Positions 30,495 to 40,922 of a stretch of DNA of 64,000 nt are shown piece after piece. The notes under the pieces are model-generated. The model searched no databases. It was not told the origin of the DNA and saw nothing but the letters and a program-made list of their open reading frames with translations. Origin of the DNA: Endomychus coccineus (taxonomy: Eukaryota; Arthropoda; Insecta; Coleoptera; Endomychidae); assembly GCA_958510875.1 (NCBI GenBank), contig CAUEHT010000003.1:558001-622000 (forward strand). Reading direction: 5' to 3'. Each line of letters begins with the position of its first letter. The stretch's first letter is position 1. Position numbers and translations under genes: made by a program.

Positions 30495-30610
30495 AAGTTT
30501 GTCCGAATGTTGAAACACGTGTATAAATGTTGAAGCACACGTCTGAATGTTGAAGCACGTGTCTGAATATTAAAGCATGTGTTAAACACGTGTCTGAATT
30601 TTGGAGCACT
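30495..30610 (-). repeat. CACGTG tandem array, truncated (Mav-D)
   Basis: Four to five units of the type ATGTTGAAACACGTGTATAA and AATGTTGAAGCACGTGTCTG. The array stops near 30610, where unrelated element fragments begin. This marks the lost right side of Mav-D. Confidence 0.7.
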
Positions 30611-30842
30611 TGTCACTCAATAGAACTAGATGCTCATTCATATTTTTCTATTGCACAAGACGATCTAAATATAAAGCATATATATAATGATCACGCGGGG
30701 ACTGATATGACTTTTGGAGAATTCAAAAATATATGTTCATACTGTTTGGAAGGAACGATATGAATTTTTATGTATTGTTAAAGATGATGCTATTGATAAA
30801 GGAAGATACAGAAAGTGTTTTGATAATTTCATACATCTATAA
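30611..30842 (+). pseudogene. Fused relics of penton and ATPase genes
   Basis: Plus strand. Around 30618-30660 reads IELDAHSYFSIAQ, a penton N-terminal piece. It is followed by an ATPase C-terminal piece with IKHIYNDHAGTDMTFGEFKNI, then KGRYRKCFDNFIHL and a stop near 30842. The ATPase piece is clearly diverged from every other copy here, so it stems from an older or different element. A stop lies in the middle. Confidence 0.65.
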
Positions 30843-30866
30843 ACTATATTATAAAAGAAAAAACTA

Positions 30867-31046
30867 ATGATCGATAATAAAACCCAAAAATTAATTAGAT
30901 CTCATAATCATGATATTTACACTATTGAGCAAAATGAAATTGTTTTAAGCGCTTGTGATAATAAACGCTATATTATTGAAAATTATAAAACGTTACCTTA
31001 GGGATATCATTCTATTCCAGAGGAGGAGGAGGAAGAAAACGATTAG
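30867..31046 (+). pseudogene. Small broken ORF, MIDNKTQKLIRSHNHD
   Basis: ATG at 30867, in-frame TAG after NYKTLP, then a glutamate-rich end and stop at 31044-31046. It contains DNKRYIIENYKTLP, which recalls a short DDKRY...L-x-YGH-type motif I have seen in Polinton-associated insect proteins; this is a weak recollection. No function assigned. Confidence 0.35.
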
Positions 31047-31268
31047 TTTTATATTAAATATTGTATATTACTTATAAATATACCTTATCTATATTTTGAT
31101 TATAATAATTATTTTATGTAACATATAATAGTTGGTTTTCTTAGTTACTTATTTTCAGATAATTAGACGTATGAGTTATATGATTATAATATATGTATAA
31201 TTGGGTACGTTTTTAAGAAAATTCAAATTATTTATAAGATCATCCAATTTCTTCTTGAATATCATTCT
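31047..31268. other. AT-rich spacer, nothing recognised
   Basis: Mostly A/T runs between two convergent genes. No repeat or motif stands out. Confidence 0.5.
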
Positions 31269-32051
31269 TCATGATGCGGGTTGAATTAATTTTGCTTCCA
31301 ACATGCAATTTGATAATTTAGGTTTTGTTCGATGCAGCTCTTGGTAACAGCTCATATAATTCCACTCCAAATTTTTTATTGAAATATTTAACGATTCAGA
31401 TAGGACAGGTTCAGGTAGAACATTACTTCGATCTTTGTAAACTAAATTCAAACTGGATGATTTCGTTTTATTACATTCATAATATTTAGATGCCCAAGTA
31501 TCTGATTCAAATTTCAATCCGAGATTGTTTGCAACACATGTGGATAAATCTGATCTACACTCTTGCAGAAGATTATTAGCGGGGGCATCTATGTTTGTAG
31601 AAATGGTAGTGGCGGTAGGAGAACTTTCACAATATTTCTCGATATATATACGTTCTAATATATATTTACTATTCACATCCAATAATTCCAAGGTTAAATT
31701 TTTCAATCTACTTTTACAAGTTGTGAGTTTAACATTTATAAAAGATATACGATGTTCATAATCATTTCTCACTTCTTCTTCTCTGGATAGAGGTTCAGGG
31801 TGGGTAGAAACTCTATGATGTGGAGAATGATTTTTCCTCGATGCGAAAATAGTAAAGGTAGGTTTTTGTTGATTCAAATTTTCATATTCTAAATGAATGG
31901 AATCACTTCGATTTAAATTATGATTGAATGATGCACTTCCATTATCAGAATTAAATGAAGACTTATATAATATTATATTCGGTGAGAAAGTTCCAAGAAG
32001 TAAGGTTAGAGTTAACACAAACTGTACAAGTAACATACTATATGAATACAT
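31269..32051 (-). CDS. Predicted secreted or membrane protein, family unknown (Mav-C)
   Basis: 260 residues starting MYSYSMLLVQFVLTLTLLLG, a signal peptide or N-terminal anchor. The body has about ten cysteines, some in C-x(6)-C-like spacing (LLQECRSDLSTC), several N-glycosylation sites (NRS, NLT, NKT, NIS) and helical stretches. I do not recognise the family. It is the first of three accessory genes near the ATPase-side end of Mav-C, all on the minus strand. A virion surface or secreted host-interaction role is a guess. Confidence 0.6.
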   Translation of the reverse strand: MYSYSMLLVQFVLTLTLLLGTFSPNIILYKSSFNSDNGSASFNHNLNRSDSIHLEYENLNQQKPTFTIFASRKNHSPHHRVSTHPEPLSREEEVRNDYEHRISFINVKLTTCKSRLKNLTLELLDVNSKYILERIYIEKYCESSPTATTISTNIDAPANNLLQECRSDLSTCVANNLGLKFESDTWASKYYECNKTKSSSLNLVYKDRSNVLPEPVLSESLNISIKNLEWNYMSCYQELHRTKPKLSNCMLEAKLIQPAS

Positions 32052-32090
32052 TTTTCATAATGATATATTTCTAACATTACATCTATTTAA

Positions 32091-32297
32091 TTATCCTGGA
32101 GAAGAGTAGGGATGGAACACAATACCACGATAGTTATCCATAGATATTTTCGATATTATTTTTCTCTTATCAGCACACTCAAAGCAGTATATAATCTTTA
32201 AATTGAATATACACTCTGAACAATACAATCTATGTTTACAAGGGATAAAACTTGTATTAATCTCTTTTTTATTACAAATTCCACAAAGCTTCATCAT
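32091..32297 (-). CDS. Small RING-finger protein (Mav-C)
   Basis: 68 residues, essentially only a RING: MMKLCGICNKKE (C-x2-C), FIPCKHRLYCSECI (C-x-H-x3-C-x2-C) and YCFEC for the last pair. This is the C3HC4 arrangement of IAP-type RINGs used by insect DNA viruses, without BIR domains. Likely an E3 ubiquitin ligase or a dominant-negative RING. A second start residue directly follows the first (MM). It lies 39 bp upstream of the secreted-protein gene. Confidence 0.7.
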   Translation of the reverse strand: MMKLCGICNKKEINTSFIPCKHRLYCSECIFNLKIIYCFECADKRKIISKISMDNYRGIVFHPYSSPG

Positions 32298-32379
32298 TTT
32301 GTTTCTCGTATGAGTTCAGGATATAGACTGAGGGAAATAAGAAATCAATCTATTATTTATATCATTTATTATCATCGGT

Positions 32380-32868
32380 TTACAATGGTAGTAAATTTAT
32401 AAGATAATTATGAATATGTAAGGTATTATTCAAAGCACAGTAACAATTATTTGAAGTATGATTGTTCAAACAAAGAGGTTCACCCATTATCAGTTTTGGA
32501 CAGTTGACATCATTTTCTAAATCTATAACAACTATCGATCCTCCATTAATTTCTTCCAAAAGTTGACTTATAGCTTTCGATTTTTCTTTTCCTCTAACAT
32601 ATATACGATCTATATTCATCTCAACTGTATGTTTTTTCAAAATATTCTTCAGTTCCCTATTCTTGATAAACCCACTAACATATGGAATACAATGATGATT
32701 CCTCTCGAGATACCGAATTTGTCTCTTACAGTTTTCATCTAACTCGCTATATGGTTTGGGATAACTGAATAGGTAGTGACTTGATTGTTTTCCATTCGTA
32801 ATACACATTTCTTTTATTCTGAATTCAGGCACTTTGAAGCCTTGTACATCTATCACAATGAACCTCAT
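32380..32868 (-). CDS. Exonuclease-like conserved insect/Maverick protein (Mav-C)
   Basis: 162 residues starting MRFIVIDVQGFKVPEFRIKEM. The family pattern I recognise is FIVxDVQGF, then NHHCIPY, an IYVRGKEKSK block, IVVIDLENDVNCPKL and a terminal C-x2-H..NCYCALNN. Such proteins are common in insects next to mobile elements, and the first strand with Asp plus later Asp suggests an RNase H-fold/DEDD-type exonuclease. I cannot prove catalytic residues. Complete and open; third accessory gene of the Mav-C end. Confidence 0.5.
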   Translation of the reverse strand: MRFIVIDVQGFKVPEFRIKEMCITNGKQSSHYLFSYPKPYSELDENCKRQIRYLERNHHCIPYVSGFIKNRELKNILKKHTVEMNIDRIYVRGKEKSKAISQLLEEINGGSIVVIDLENDVNCPKLIMGEPLCLNNHTSNNCYCALNNTLHIHNYLINLLPL

Positions 32869-33134
32869 ATTGGTGAATGTCGAATATCGAAGAGAGAGAA
32901 TAAACTTATCAAATCAATCTAAACAATGGCGAACCACTTCCGCGGGGGAAGTGGTCCCCTACTATTGAGGTTAGTGTATAATTATAACATCTCATATCAT
33001 ATTTGCTTGATCTTTGCGACCTCGTCAGAGATAATCATAACAACAAAATATTTGTTTCACTTGAAGCACATGTCTGAATGTTGAAGCATGTGTCTGAACA
33101 TGTGTCTGAATGTTGAAGCATGTGTCTGAATATT
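32869..33134. repeat. Spacer with degenerate CATGTG/CACGTG units
   Basis: Contains an imperfect hairpin CCACTTCCGCGGGGGAAGTGG (about 32937-32957). From 33055 there are four to five units of TGAAGCATGTGTCTGAATGT, a decayed version of the CACGTG array, at the inner edge of the right terminal repeat. Confidence 0.6.
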
Positions 33135-34027
33135 GAAGCACGTGTCCAGAATTACTATTTTCAACTTTCAAACTAATTGTGTGAAACAGAAATTACATTC
33201 TTTCGATTTAAACTTATTATGGATGAGGTTAGGCTCACCTATAATCAAGATGAAACAGGTGACATTAAGCTAGACCCACGTGACGAACCTAGGGTGCACC
33301 GGAGCTATATCTACTACATTAAAGACGATTGTTATCATGTCCTCCATAGCTCAGCGGTTAAGGCGTCGATTTTGGAATTTATTTCCCGGGTTCGAATCTG
33401 GTGTAGGACAAAATTCATTTTTCAGTACAGTTGACTCGGATTATATATACTACATTAAAATTACTCATTCTCAAGTCCTTCATAGCTGAGCGGTTAAAGC
33501 GTTGACTTTGGAATTTATTTCTCGTGTTCCAATCTGGTGTAGAACAAAAATTCATTTCAGTAGAAGTGACTCAGGTTATATACTACATTTAAATTGATTA
33601 ATTCAAGTCCTCCATAGCTGGGCGGTTAAGCCACCTAACTTTGGAATTAATTTCTCGGGTTCGAATCCGGTGTAGGATAACAAAATATTCATTTCAGTAA
33701 AATGCGAGTACACAGATGACTAGTTCACAGACTGCAGATTGGAAAAAACATAGATTTTCCAGACCATAGTTGGGGGAATCATAGATTACCAAACCATAGC
33801 TTACCTGTTCATCGATTGTTGAACCATAGAGCATAGTCGGGTGCACCATAGATTACCAAACCATAGACCATCGATTGGTGAACCATATACTTCTATGACT
33901 GCGCATGCGCGATTGTGGATGACCTTGGAATGGATAGTTTTCGCTAAAATGAACCTTAGATTTCCTTATGAAGATTTACATGCAAAAAAGGTCGATTATG
34001 GTGGAGAACTGTCCTAGCACATCTACT
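33135..34027 (-). repeat. Mav-C right TIR
   Basis: Inverse of 16344-17250, ending AACTGTCCTAGCACATCTACT. Includes three tRNA-like units and the ACCATAGATTACCAAACCATA repeats. Confidence 0.85.
33340..33678 (+). repeat. Array of three tRNA-like units, Mav-C right TIR
   Basis: Units at 33340-33408, 33477-33545 and 33608-33678. The first is the best: TCCTCCATAGCTCAGCGG, TTTTGGAATT, GGGTTCGAATC and GTGTAGGA; its ends pair as a 7-bp acceptor-like stem. Spacers carry ATTCATTTTTCAGTA and TATATACTACATTAAA. Inverse of 16693-17031. Confidence 0.65.
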
Positions 34028-34033
34028 AAATGC
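34028..34033. repeat. Mav-C target-site duplication, right (AAATGC)
   Basis: Second copy of AAATGC; Mav-A sequence resumes with TTATAAACATATG. Confidence 0.9.
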
Positions 34034-34043
34034 TTATAAACAT

Positions 34044-34769
34044 ATGTTTCAGTATGATTTCGATTCGCCTTCAGGCATGATGAAGATTGTTAAGCAAAAA
34101 GATCCGTTGAGTATTATGAACTTAGGGTAAAGCATTGAGAATGTTGAACAACCACAACGTCACAGCTCTTTGCTGCCTACTATTCTACGAACAATAATCT
34201 GTGGTCCAAGTAATTGTGGGAAAACAAATGTGATGTTATTCCTATTGTAAGATGCTTACGGCCTGAAATTTGAAAACGTGTACATATATTCAAAGTCTTT
34301 ACACCAACCAAAATACCAGTTACTAAAGGAGACATTGAGGAAAATTGAGGGGCTTGGATATTTTCCTTGAATCGAAAGTGATGAGGTCATAGACCCCACA
34401 GAAGCGAGGCCTAATTCAATCAAAATATTCGATGACGTGATGTTTGAGAAACAGGAGAAAATTCGTGCTTATTTTTCAAGAGGGAGACACAACTCAATTG
34501 ATAGTTTCTATCTTTGTCAGTCTTTTGATAAATGTCCAAAACATGGATTGCGCGACAATGCCAATTGCTTGATTAATTTCAAACAGGATGAACTCGATTT
34601 GAAACATATATTTACCGATCATGTAAGTACCGACATGTCACTCGAGAAATTCAAAGAGATATGTAGCGTATGTTGGGAATATAAATATGGATTCCTTATG
34701 ATAAACAAAGAGTGTGATATGAACAAAGGACGTTATCGCAAAGGGTTTGATAGTTATATATACATCTAA
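34044..34769 (+). pseudogene. Packaging ATPase, multiple nonsense codons (Mav-A)
   Basis: Full-length homologue of the 241-residue ATPase. Starts MFQYDFDSPSGMMK and retains GPSNCGKTN and FDDVMF, but has in-frame stops after MNLG, after MLFLL and after LGYFP. The open part from 34437 covers only the C-terminal half. Its promoter was split by Mav-B and Mav-C. Confidence 0.9.
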
Positions 34770-34811
34770 CATGTATATATACCTTCATTTGAAATAGATA
34801 ACCCACTCAGC

Positions 34812-35873
34812 ATGGACGTGGGTGTGAATAACATGCTAAAAGAAAAACAACAATTGAAGAAAAAAATTAGGGAGTTAGCAAACGTTGTGAGAAAAAATAT
34901 ATGGCTGTGAAATTGGGTAGAGCTGAGAATGATGAGATTCTAGATAATATGTTCAGGAATGTATCTAAGCCCCTAGAGGAAATTGCGAGAAATGCTGAAA
35001 TAATCAAACAAAATTCGTTGGTTAAACCTAAAAGTATTGTTTCTACAGCAACACAAATGGAGAACATACCAATCCCAAATATTGTAACTGAAGGTGAAGA
35101 ATTCCTATATAACCTTCAAGATACTGAGGAGGATGTGTTAAAACTCGAACCTACTATCGATCAGATTCGTGAAGAATCCAGAAAACATAAGAGAAATAAT
35201 GCAGCGACTACAGAGGAGTTTCTGCAACAATACCCCACATTAGCACGTTATTACTTGGAAGGATTCCTATTGGATGATGATGTCAAGAGATACGATGATA
35301 GAATGGGTTTGCAATATAATTCAACTTTGGACAAATGGTTCATGGGTAATCAACCTATAGAAATTGATAGTGAGAGTAATATAATTATCAAGGGTACTCC
35401 GTTCAAGGGTACCACAGGACTCTATAATTTGATATTTTACAGAGATGTTCTACCTGATGCTTACACTGTGGAAGATGGGAAAAATTACAGTCAAATGATG
35501 GAAATGACTAGTGCCCATAGACGTAATAACGATCCAGCTGATCGAATAAGATACACAGTAAAATACAAACATGTACTGAAACCTTTGATTAATTCCATAA
35601 AAAGACCCAGAGCCAAAACATACACTAGAAGTGCATATATCAAAAATGATATGCTTGAATATAACGAGAAACCTATCGAATATGTTTATTGGGATGACGT
35701 TAACAAAATTGTGGATAGACTGAGACTTCTTGTTGCATCCTCGCATGCAGGTTACAATAATCATCACTACAATAATCTCTATAATAGAAGAATTGATGGA
35801 GGCAGGGGTAATTGAACAAAAACCAGGTGTAAGTCAAATTCATCACAGTTATAAAGATGGTTTCAATGGATAA
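34812..35873 (+). pseudogene. DUF8207-like protein, frameshifted (Mav-A)
   Basis: Starts MDVGVNNMLKEKQQL. A lost base near the lysine-rich stretch at about 34890-34900 shifts frame, and the frame shifts again near 35760-35800. The open central part is 34901-35815 with KWFMGNQPIEIDSESNII and GTTGLYNLIFYRDVL. Confidence 0.8.
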
Positions 35874-36513
35874 GATTGGTAGAGCCTCCTCTTCCATGTG
35901 GATATATGATACAAATGTATTTAATAATAATTTCGAACAAGTTCACGGACGAGGATTATTCCTAACGAGCGATGGAAGTTATGATATGGAAAATCGTAGA
36001 TTGTGCAACGTAAAATCACCGAATGATGATGGAGATGTTGCAAATAAAGTGTATGTTGTTAAATTAACACACAAACTGAATCTGAAAACGGAAACCAGTC
36101 TTAAAGATACCTTCAATGTTAGGGTTGATAATTTGATCAAAGATATCAACAAGAATCTGGATGAACATACATTAACGAATGAGAAGGTTATTCTCAACAT
36201 TGATAAACATCTGATGGACATTCAGAATAAATATAATGAAATGGGGATCTATATAAAATCAGAGTATAAAACAATCAGTGATAGTGTGAGGGAGAACAGA
36301 AATGAATTGAAAGAGATCAATAACACATTTAACAGTGTGAACATACGTCTAAATAACATCACTAGTTAAGTGGAGGCGTTAGAACGACGGATAACATCTA
36401 TGGAACCTTCTAAGAAGAGACCCCCATCATCTACAACAACAACAAAGCAGGCCTCTGTGAAACGTATAACTCCAAATCCTGTGAATATACCCAAAAAATT
36501 AATTCTACACTAG
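35857..36513 (+). pseudogene. Fibre-like protein, premature TAA (Mav-A)
   Basis: Starts MVSMDKIGRASSSMWIYD. A TAA at 36367-36369 (after NNITS) replaces a Lys codon; homology continues to the usual PVNIPKKLILH ending. Head motif VANKVYVVK differs slightly. Confidence 0.8.
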
Positions 36514-36530
36514 ATTTCCACATTGATAAG

Positions 36531-37056
36531 ATGAGTAGAGAACAAGTTTTGCAGAGAAGGAAGAACTTTTACCAGCGTCAAACATACATAAAAGGACTTC
36601 AATATAGATGGAAGGGGTAGGAATATGCAATACGACTAAGACGATGAATCAAGAGCCAAGATTGTGATATTTTAAAAATATTTTTAAGGTTATACTAACA
36701 TTTTTTGTATTGAGAACATTAATAAAGAATTATTTTGAGATATTTGGCCTTTCTCCCTCCCCTTGTTAAATAACGGTGCAATTTCGAAATCTCATCAGTC
36801 TGTATGGATGCGTGCGTGGGAGAAGTTGTTCTCAATATGCTTATAAACAAGCTCCCGTTTGAACTTCATATTCCTGGTTATCAATACCAGGTGCAAAATT
36901 AGAAGAACGGTTGAGAAGAGGAGATTCAGGGTATCAATTCATTCGATGAAGCTTGCCGTCTACACGATATTTCATGTAATTGTAGCCAGTTATGTTTGAT
37001 ATTCCTCTCTAACTCTTCAGTTGTGGTCGACTAACATTGCATTTTATTAGTATATA
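36531..37056 (+). pseudogene. Integrase, PLA2 and protease remnants (Mav-A)
   Basis: In order: integrase start MSREQVLQRRKNFYQR with the deletion-derived tail (to about 36620); intergenic block TTTCTCCCTCCCCTTGTTAA; PLA2 N-terminus from 36804 (MDACVGEVVLNMLINKL) through the calcium-loop region with a frameshift; then a jump near 36980 to the protease C-terminus (LSNSSVVVD, stop about 37032). A TATA block follows, but the penton gene is absent. Confidence 0.8.
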
Positions 37057-37089
37057 AATAGATTGTAAACTAAAGAAAAATTTCGGAGC

Positions 37090-37288
37090 GTTTCAAGAAT
37101 AGAGCAATTTTTGTGATTGAATGTTCAAAACAAAACGATACTATAAAGTCATCAACAGTTGACGTCAAACTAGAGATGGAAAGTTTCCCGAATTTCCCCA
37201 AAAACACCCGGGCATATTGCATCATAATTACCGACCGTATAATGGAGTATTCCCCGATTACAGGATCAGTTCAGAGTTTAGTGTGAAG
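37090..37288 (+). pseudogene. MCP C-terminal remnant (Mav-A)
   Basis: The penton promoter runs directly into the last 65 codons of the MCP (FKNRAIFVI-like, KLEMESF, DRIMEYSPITGSVQSLV). This deletion removed the whole penton gene and most of the MCP. The small frame 37358-37705 downstream is 3' flank, not a gene. Confidence 0.85.
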
Positions 37289-37761
37289 AACCATGGATCA
37301 TAATATTATTATTTTAATTCTAAATGATGTACTATTAAAATGTATTTTTCTAAATAAATGTTATTATTATTATTTTTGGTATTTTATTTTCTCTCTGTCC
37401 CGCAAGACATCACACTAATGAATGTGCCGTTTGGTAAAGTACAGTCCCCTGGACCAACCCATCAGGATTGTAATCTAAATTATAAATATCGCTTCAGAGC
37501 TAGAAACAAAAATTTATGTTACTATCTAATTAATGAATATAATTATGAATATACTTTTGTTTTTATTACCTGTTTGTATATAATATTCCTCGAAAAAAGT
37601 GATTCAGGTTATTATGTTATCTTTTCAATTATTATAATATGTAGTAGTTGTCAGGCAGTTTGCGGTAACTTCATTCTCTCTTATTTCGAGTGCAGAAGCC
37701 GATAAAGTTGTCGCATTCAGAACAACGGCTATGAAAATAATAAATAACCTATCAAATCATT
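37289..37761. other. MCP 3' flank of Mav-A
   Basis: Non-coding, homologous to 6778-7071 and 52365-52740. It ends in ATTCTCTCTTATTTCGAGTG, the degraded inner edge shared with the Mav-B and Mav-F terminal repeats. Confidence 0.6.
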
Positions 37762-40700
37762 GAAGCTAATTGATTGATGTTTCATTCACATTTAGATGTA
37801 GCTGCAATATTATTATCGATATCTATCCATATGTAGTTACAATATATTCATTTCTCATTATTAGAATCTAATAGGAATTTATTTTTATCTCGATTAGTTT
37901 GAATATAAGCACATTCGACACTTAGTTATTGGAATACTATTCATTGTAACTGTTGTGTTGAAGAATGATAAATTTTCGATAATGAAATGATTATGTAAAC
38001 CCGTGAAAAAAAAATGTGTTTATCATTATAACTTTCACGCGACTGTTTGTCTACATGTTTTTAACTAGTATATATATACATATAAACGCTTTAACGTATG
38101 GAGTTTGTAAGAGTTGTGCTCGTGAAGGGAGATAGTATAGATTGCTAATGGAGATATTTATATAATCATTATTGGTATTTTATTCCTCATCAGTCTATCA
38201 TAGTTCGTAAGCGATGATGACGTCACAGGCTGTTGAATCACGTGCTAAACAAGTGTCTGAATGTTGATAAAGATCGCTTATGAAGATGCTATAGCTCTAC
38301 TCAATGTTCAGACTTTCATGAAGCATGTGTTTGAATGTCATATAGATTAGCGCTTATGAAGTTATTCATATGAGTATTATTATTATCCTCATCTATTCCT
38401 CATTCAACCATCATAGTTCTAACTCTTGGGTGGTTGGGAAACGAGCTCGATCTCCATAAAACTCCCCCGTATATATGTTTCCATTGAAATTGGTTGAATT
38501 TTATAAAAAGCTAACTGTCCGTCTGTCTGTCTGTTCCTATGAAGAAATGTGTGTCGACGAAAAAGTTTTATTATTAGTATATTTTTGCATACCGAAAAAA
38601 TTATATTAGCACATCTATATGTTTTAAGATGATTAAAATGTATTTTGTTATATAGCAATCGAGCTGTACAGACAGTTCGAATAATCATCGTGATGCGTGG
38701 CACCGCTTCGTCTAGATTCTGTATAGGTACTGAGCTCCAACCCTCCCGCACCTATATATTGTATACCTCGAATTACCGAATTCGCCGCAAATCTTATTAT
38801 ATAACGTTTACAGCGCTTATAGGGTACTACGTTAATAATTATTAACAATATTTCCACCACCAGCAGCTAGATTTCGGGTCATATTATACGATTTACAATC
38901 AATATGATTCGAATATATGTACATTCAATATGTTTGATTTGAAGTAAAGTATTCTCATCGCGTTTGAAGGTGATCGGCGTAACTTCCTTATCACTCGAAC
39001 CAGCTGTAGCTCTACCGCAAAATATGATAGTGGATATTGTTCAACCTGCTACTAATTTAGCATAAACTTATTTGATTTATATTTGATAATTTATGTAACA
39101 TACATGAATGAATATAATAAGCGAATTATATTTACTTCGGTACTAATTTTGGAAAAACATTTGATATATTCATATTACTTTCGGATAACTTATGAAACTA
39201 CTATAACATTGAAGGATCGCGCATCATTACGATAATTCCAAGTTGAATACATTGCTCTTGGACATGATTCAGCACAACCTCATCACACAAGTAAGCTAAT
39301 GATGCATACTTATAATATTATAACGAATATTGTACTCGCTAGTACTAATCAAGCAAAAAGTCTTTAGATGATTTAATAGTTATTTCTGCAAACGCTTCAT
39401 AATATCGCTATTATGAGAAGCAGCATTTTCTGTAAACTATCGCATGTTAGATGTTATGACCCCTTATTGAAGACTTGTGGAGCAGCCGATGCATCGCGAC
39501 CGATATCATTATAACTCAGACAAAACCCCTGCGACTAACGGCATGTACAAACAACCCCACATTTCATTGAAGACTCCTGCAAGGTAGATACCTCGCTGAA
39601 GACCTGCGTGATAGACATCATTATACCTGCACACTCTTTATAACCTCACATACACACCTGTCTCGTTGGAGACCGCACCTCGCGCCAGCTTCATTCAAAT
39701 TCACATGACTGACGTCATACATGAACAATCTGTATAACCTCTATTTCCATACCTCATTGAAGTCCCCTTCAACTCCATTTTGTATACTAAAAATAATATC
39801 CATATATCTATATGTTTAAGATGATTGAAATCGCATCTTGTAATATAGCAATCAAGTAAGGTACAGACAGCTTGAATAAACGTCTTGAAAGTAATTTCCT
39901 TATAAACATCGCATTTGAGAAATGCTGAAGATATCATTTCCATACTGTATAACATTCCATCTATACACCCACTCCGATGAAGGAGCAGCAGCCCTCCCAT
40001 GATACCTCGATGAAACCCCGCGTGACAGTCTCTTTCAAAAATCACGTGACTGACGACATGTACAAACAACACTATTATAACTATTTCAAAACCCTAGGAC
40101 TGATGCTATGAAGAAGCAGCTTCACATTCCATACCTCGCTGTAGGCTCCGTGACATACATTTCGTCGCCGCATGTTCAGATACCTGCATGACTGACGTCA
40201 TGTAAAAACAATTACCTGCATCATATAGACTGCAATATACTCGCACTTATCACTCAGACCGGATACCCTGCGGTTATATCTACAACATTAAAATCGCTTG
40301 TTCTCAATTCCTCCATAGCTGAGCGGTTAAGGAGCTGGCTTTGGATTTTATTTCTCGGGTTCGATTCCCGTGGGTAGAAAAATATTTCATTTTCAGTAGA
40401 AGTGTTTGTATACTAGATTAAATTGTTTCAAATCCTCCGCGGTTAAGCCGCCTAACTTTAGAGTTTATTTCCTGGGTTCGAATCTCGGTGTGTGTGTAGA
40501 CAAAATCATTTCAGTAGAATGTGAGTATACAGATGAGTAGTTCACTGACTTCACCCGACCGTTGTTAGGGAAGAACCATACACAGATGATTAGTTCACTG
40601 ACTCCACCAGGCCATAGTTAGGGTAGAACCATACACAGATGACTAGTTCACAGACTTCCAGAACCATGTTAGAGGGAACTATAGTCAGATGACTAGCTCA

Positions 40701-40916
40701 CAGACTTCCAGAACCGTTGTTAGGGAAGAACCATACACAGATGATTAGTTCATAGAACCATAGACTACCTACCCCCCATCGACATGACTGCGCATGCGTG
40801 ATTGTGGATGACCTTGGGATGGTCAGTTTTCGGTAAAATGAACCTTAGATTTCCTTATGGAGATTTACATGCAAAAAAGGGTGATTTTGAGGGAGAACCG
40901 GTGCAGCACATCTACT
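37762..40916 (-). repeat. Mav-A right TIR
   Basis: Inverse of 130-3285; ends GGTGCAGCACATCTACT. Contains the inverse GACGTCAGTCATG repeats and the inverse 60-bp array (40510-40760). Confidence 0.8.
40309..40500 (+). repeat. Two tRNA-like units, Mav-A right TIR
   Basis: Units at 40309-40378 (TCCTCCATAGCTGAGCGG, GGGTTCGATTCCCG) and 40433-40500 (A-box damaged, GGGTTCGAATCTCGG). Inverse of 545-735. Confidence 0.6.
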
Positions 40917-40922
40917 GTTCTG
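40917..40922. repeat. Mav-A target-site duplication, right (GTTCTG)
   Basis: Second copy of GTTCTG, followed by GGCCCGTTACTCTGGAAC, which continues the LINE RT frame. Confidence 0.9.

Larger units (their letters stand above)
20961..30610. mobile_element. Mav-D, Maverick/Polinton lacking its right end
   Basis: The left terminus AGTAGATGAACAACACTAC resembles that of Mav-E (AGTAGATGAACTGGACTAG), and the first 1.7 kb matches Mav-E's terminus. After two accessory genes comes a minus-strand block: MCP, penton, integrase, fibre, DUF8207-like and ATPase, then promoter and a CACGTG array that breaks off near 30610. No matching inverted right terminus is present before Mav-C sequence resumes, so the right boundary is approximate. 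It is the only copy with an almost complete integrase; PLA2 and protease are deleted between penton and integrase. Confidence 0.7.
16344..34027. mobile_element. Mav-C, Maverick/Polinton carrying Mav-D
   Basis: The element is 17.7 kb with inverted ends AGTAGATGTGCTAGGACAG and the TSD AAATGC. Its own genes on the minus strand are MCP, penton and protease, plus the end of PLA2, which is cut at 20960 by Mav-D. The far side (30615-34027) holds remnants and three accessory genes (secreted protein, RING protein, exonuclease-like) before the right terminal repeat. Its ATPase, DUF8207, fibre and integrase genes are missing, probably lost in a deletion that also took the right end of Mav-D. Confidence 0.85.
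130..40916. mobile_element. Mav-A, Maverick/Polinton element carrying Mav-B, Mav-C and Mav-D
   Basis: The ends are inverted: the left starts AGTAGATGTGCTGCACC and the right finishes with its reverse complement, flanked by the TSD GTTCTG. The span is 40.8 kb; without the nested Mav-B and Mav-C (and their TSDs) it is about 10.6 kb. Its own parts are the left terminal repeat (130 to about 3285), a CACGTG array (3560-3790), an ATPase promoter (3791-3860 plus 16304-16343), the plus-strand gene block 34044-37288 and the right terminal repeat (about 37762-40916). Its genes are all broken, and integrase plus most of PLA2, protease, penton and MCP are deleted, so it is a dead non-autonomous copy. It is inserted in a LINE RT gene. 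Confidence 0.9.

Noticed and set aside
32091..32297. Full inhibitor-of-apoptosis protein
   Set aside because: Only the RING is present; no BIR domain is found upstream, so I call it a RING-only protein.
37358..37705. 115-codon frame after the Mav-A MCP remnant
   Set aside because: It lies in the non-coding 3' flank shared with 6778-7071 and 52365-52740, where it is not conserved.
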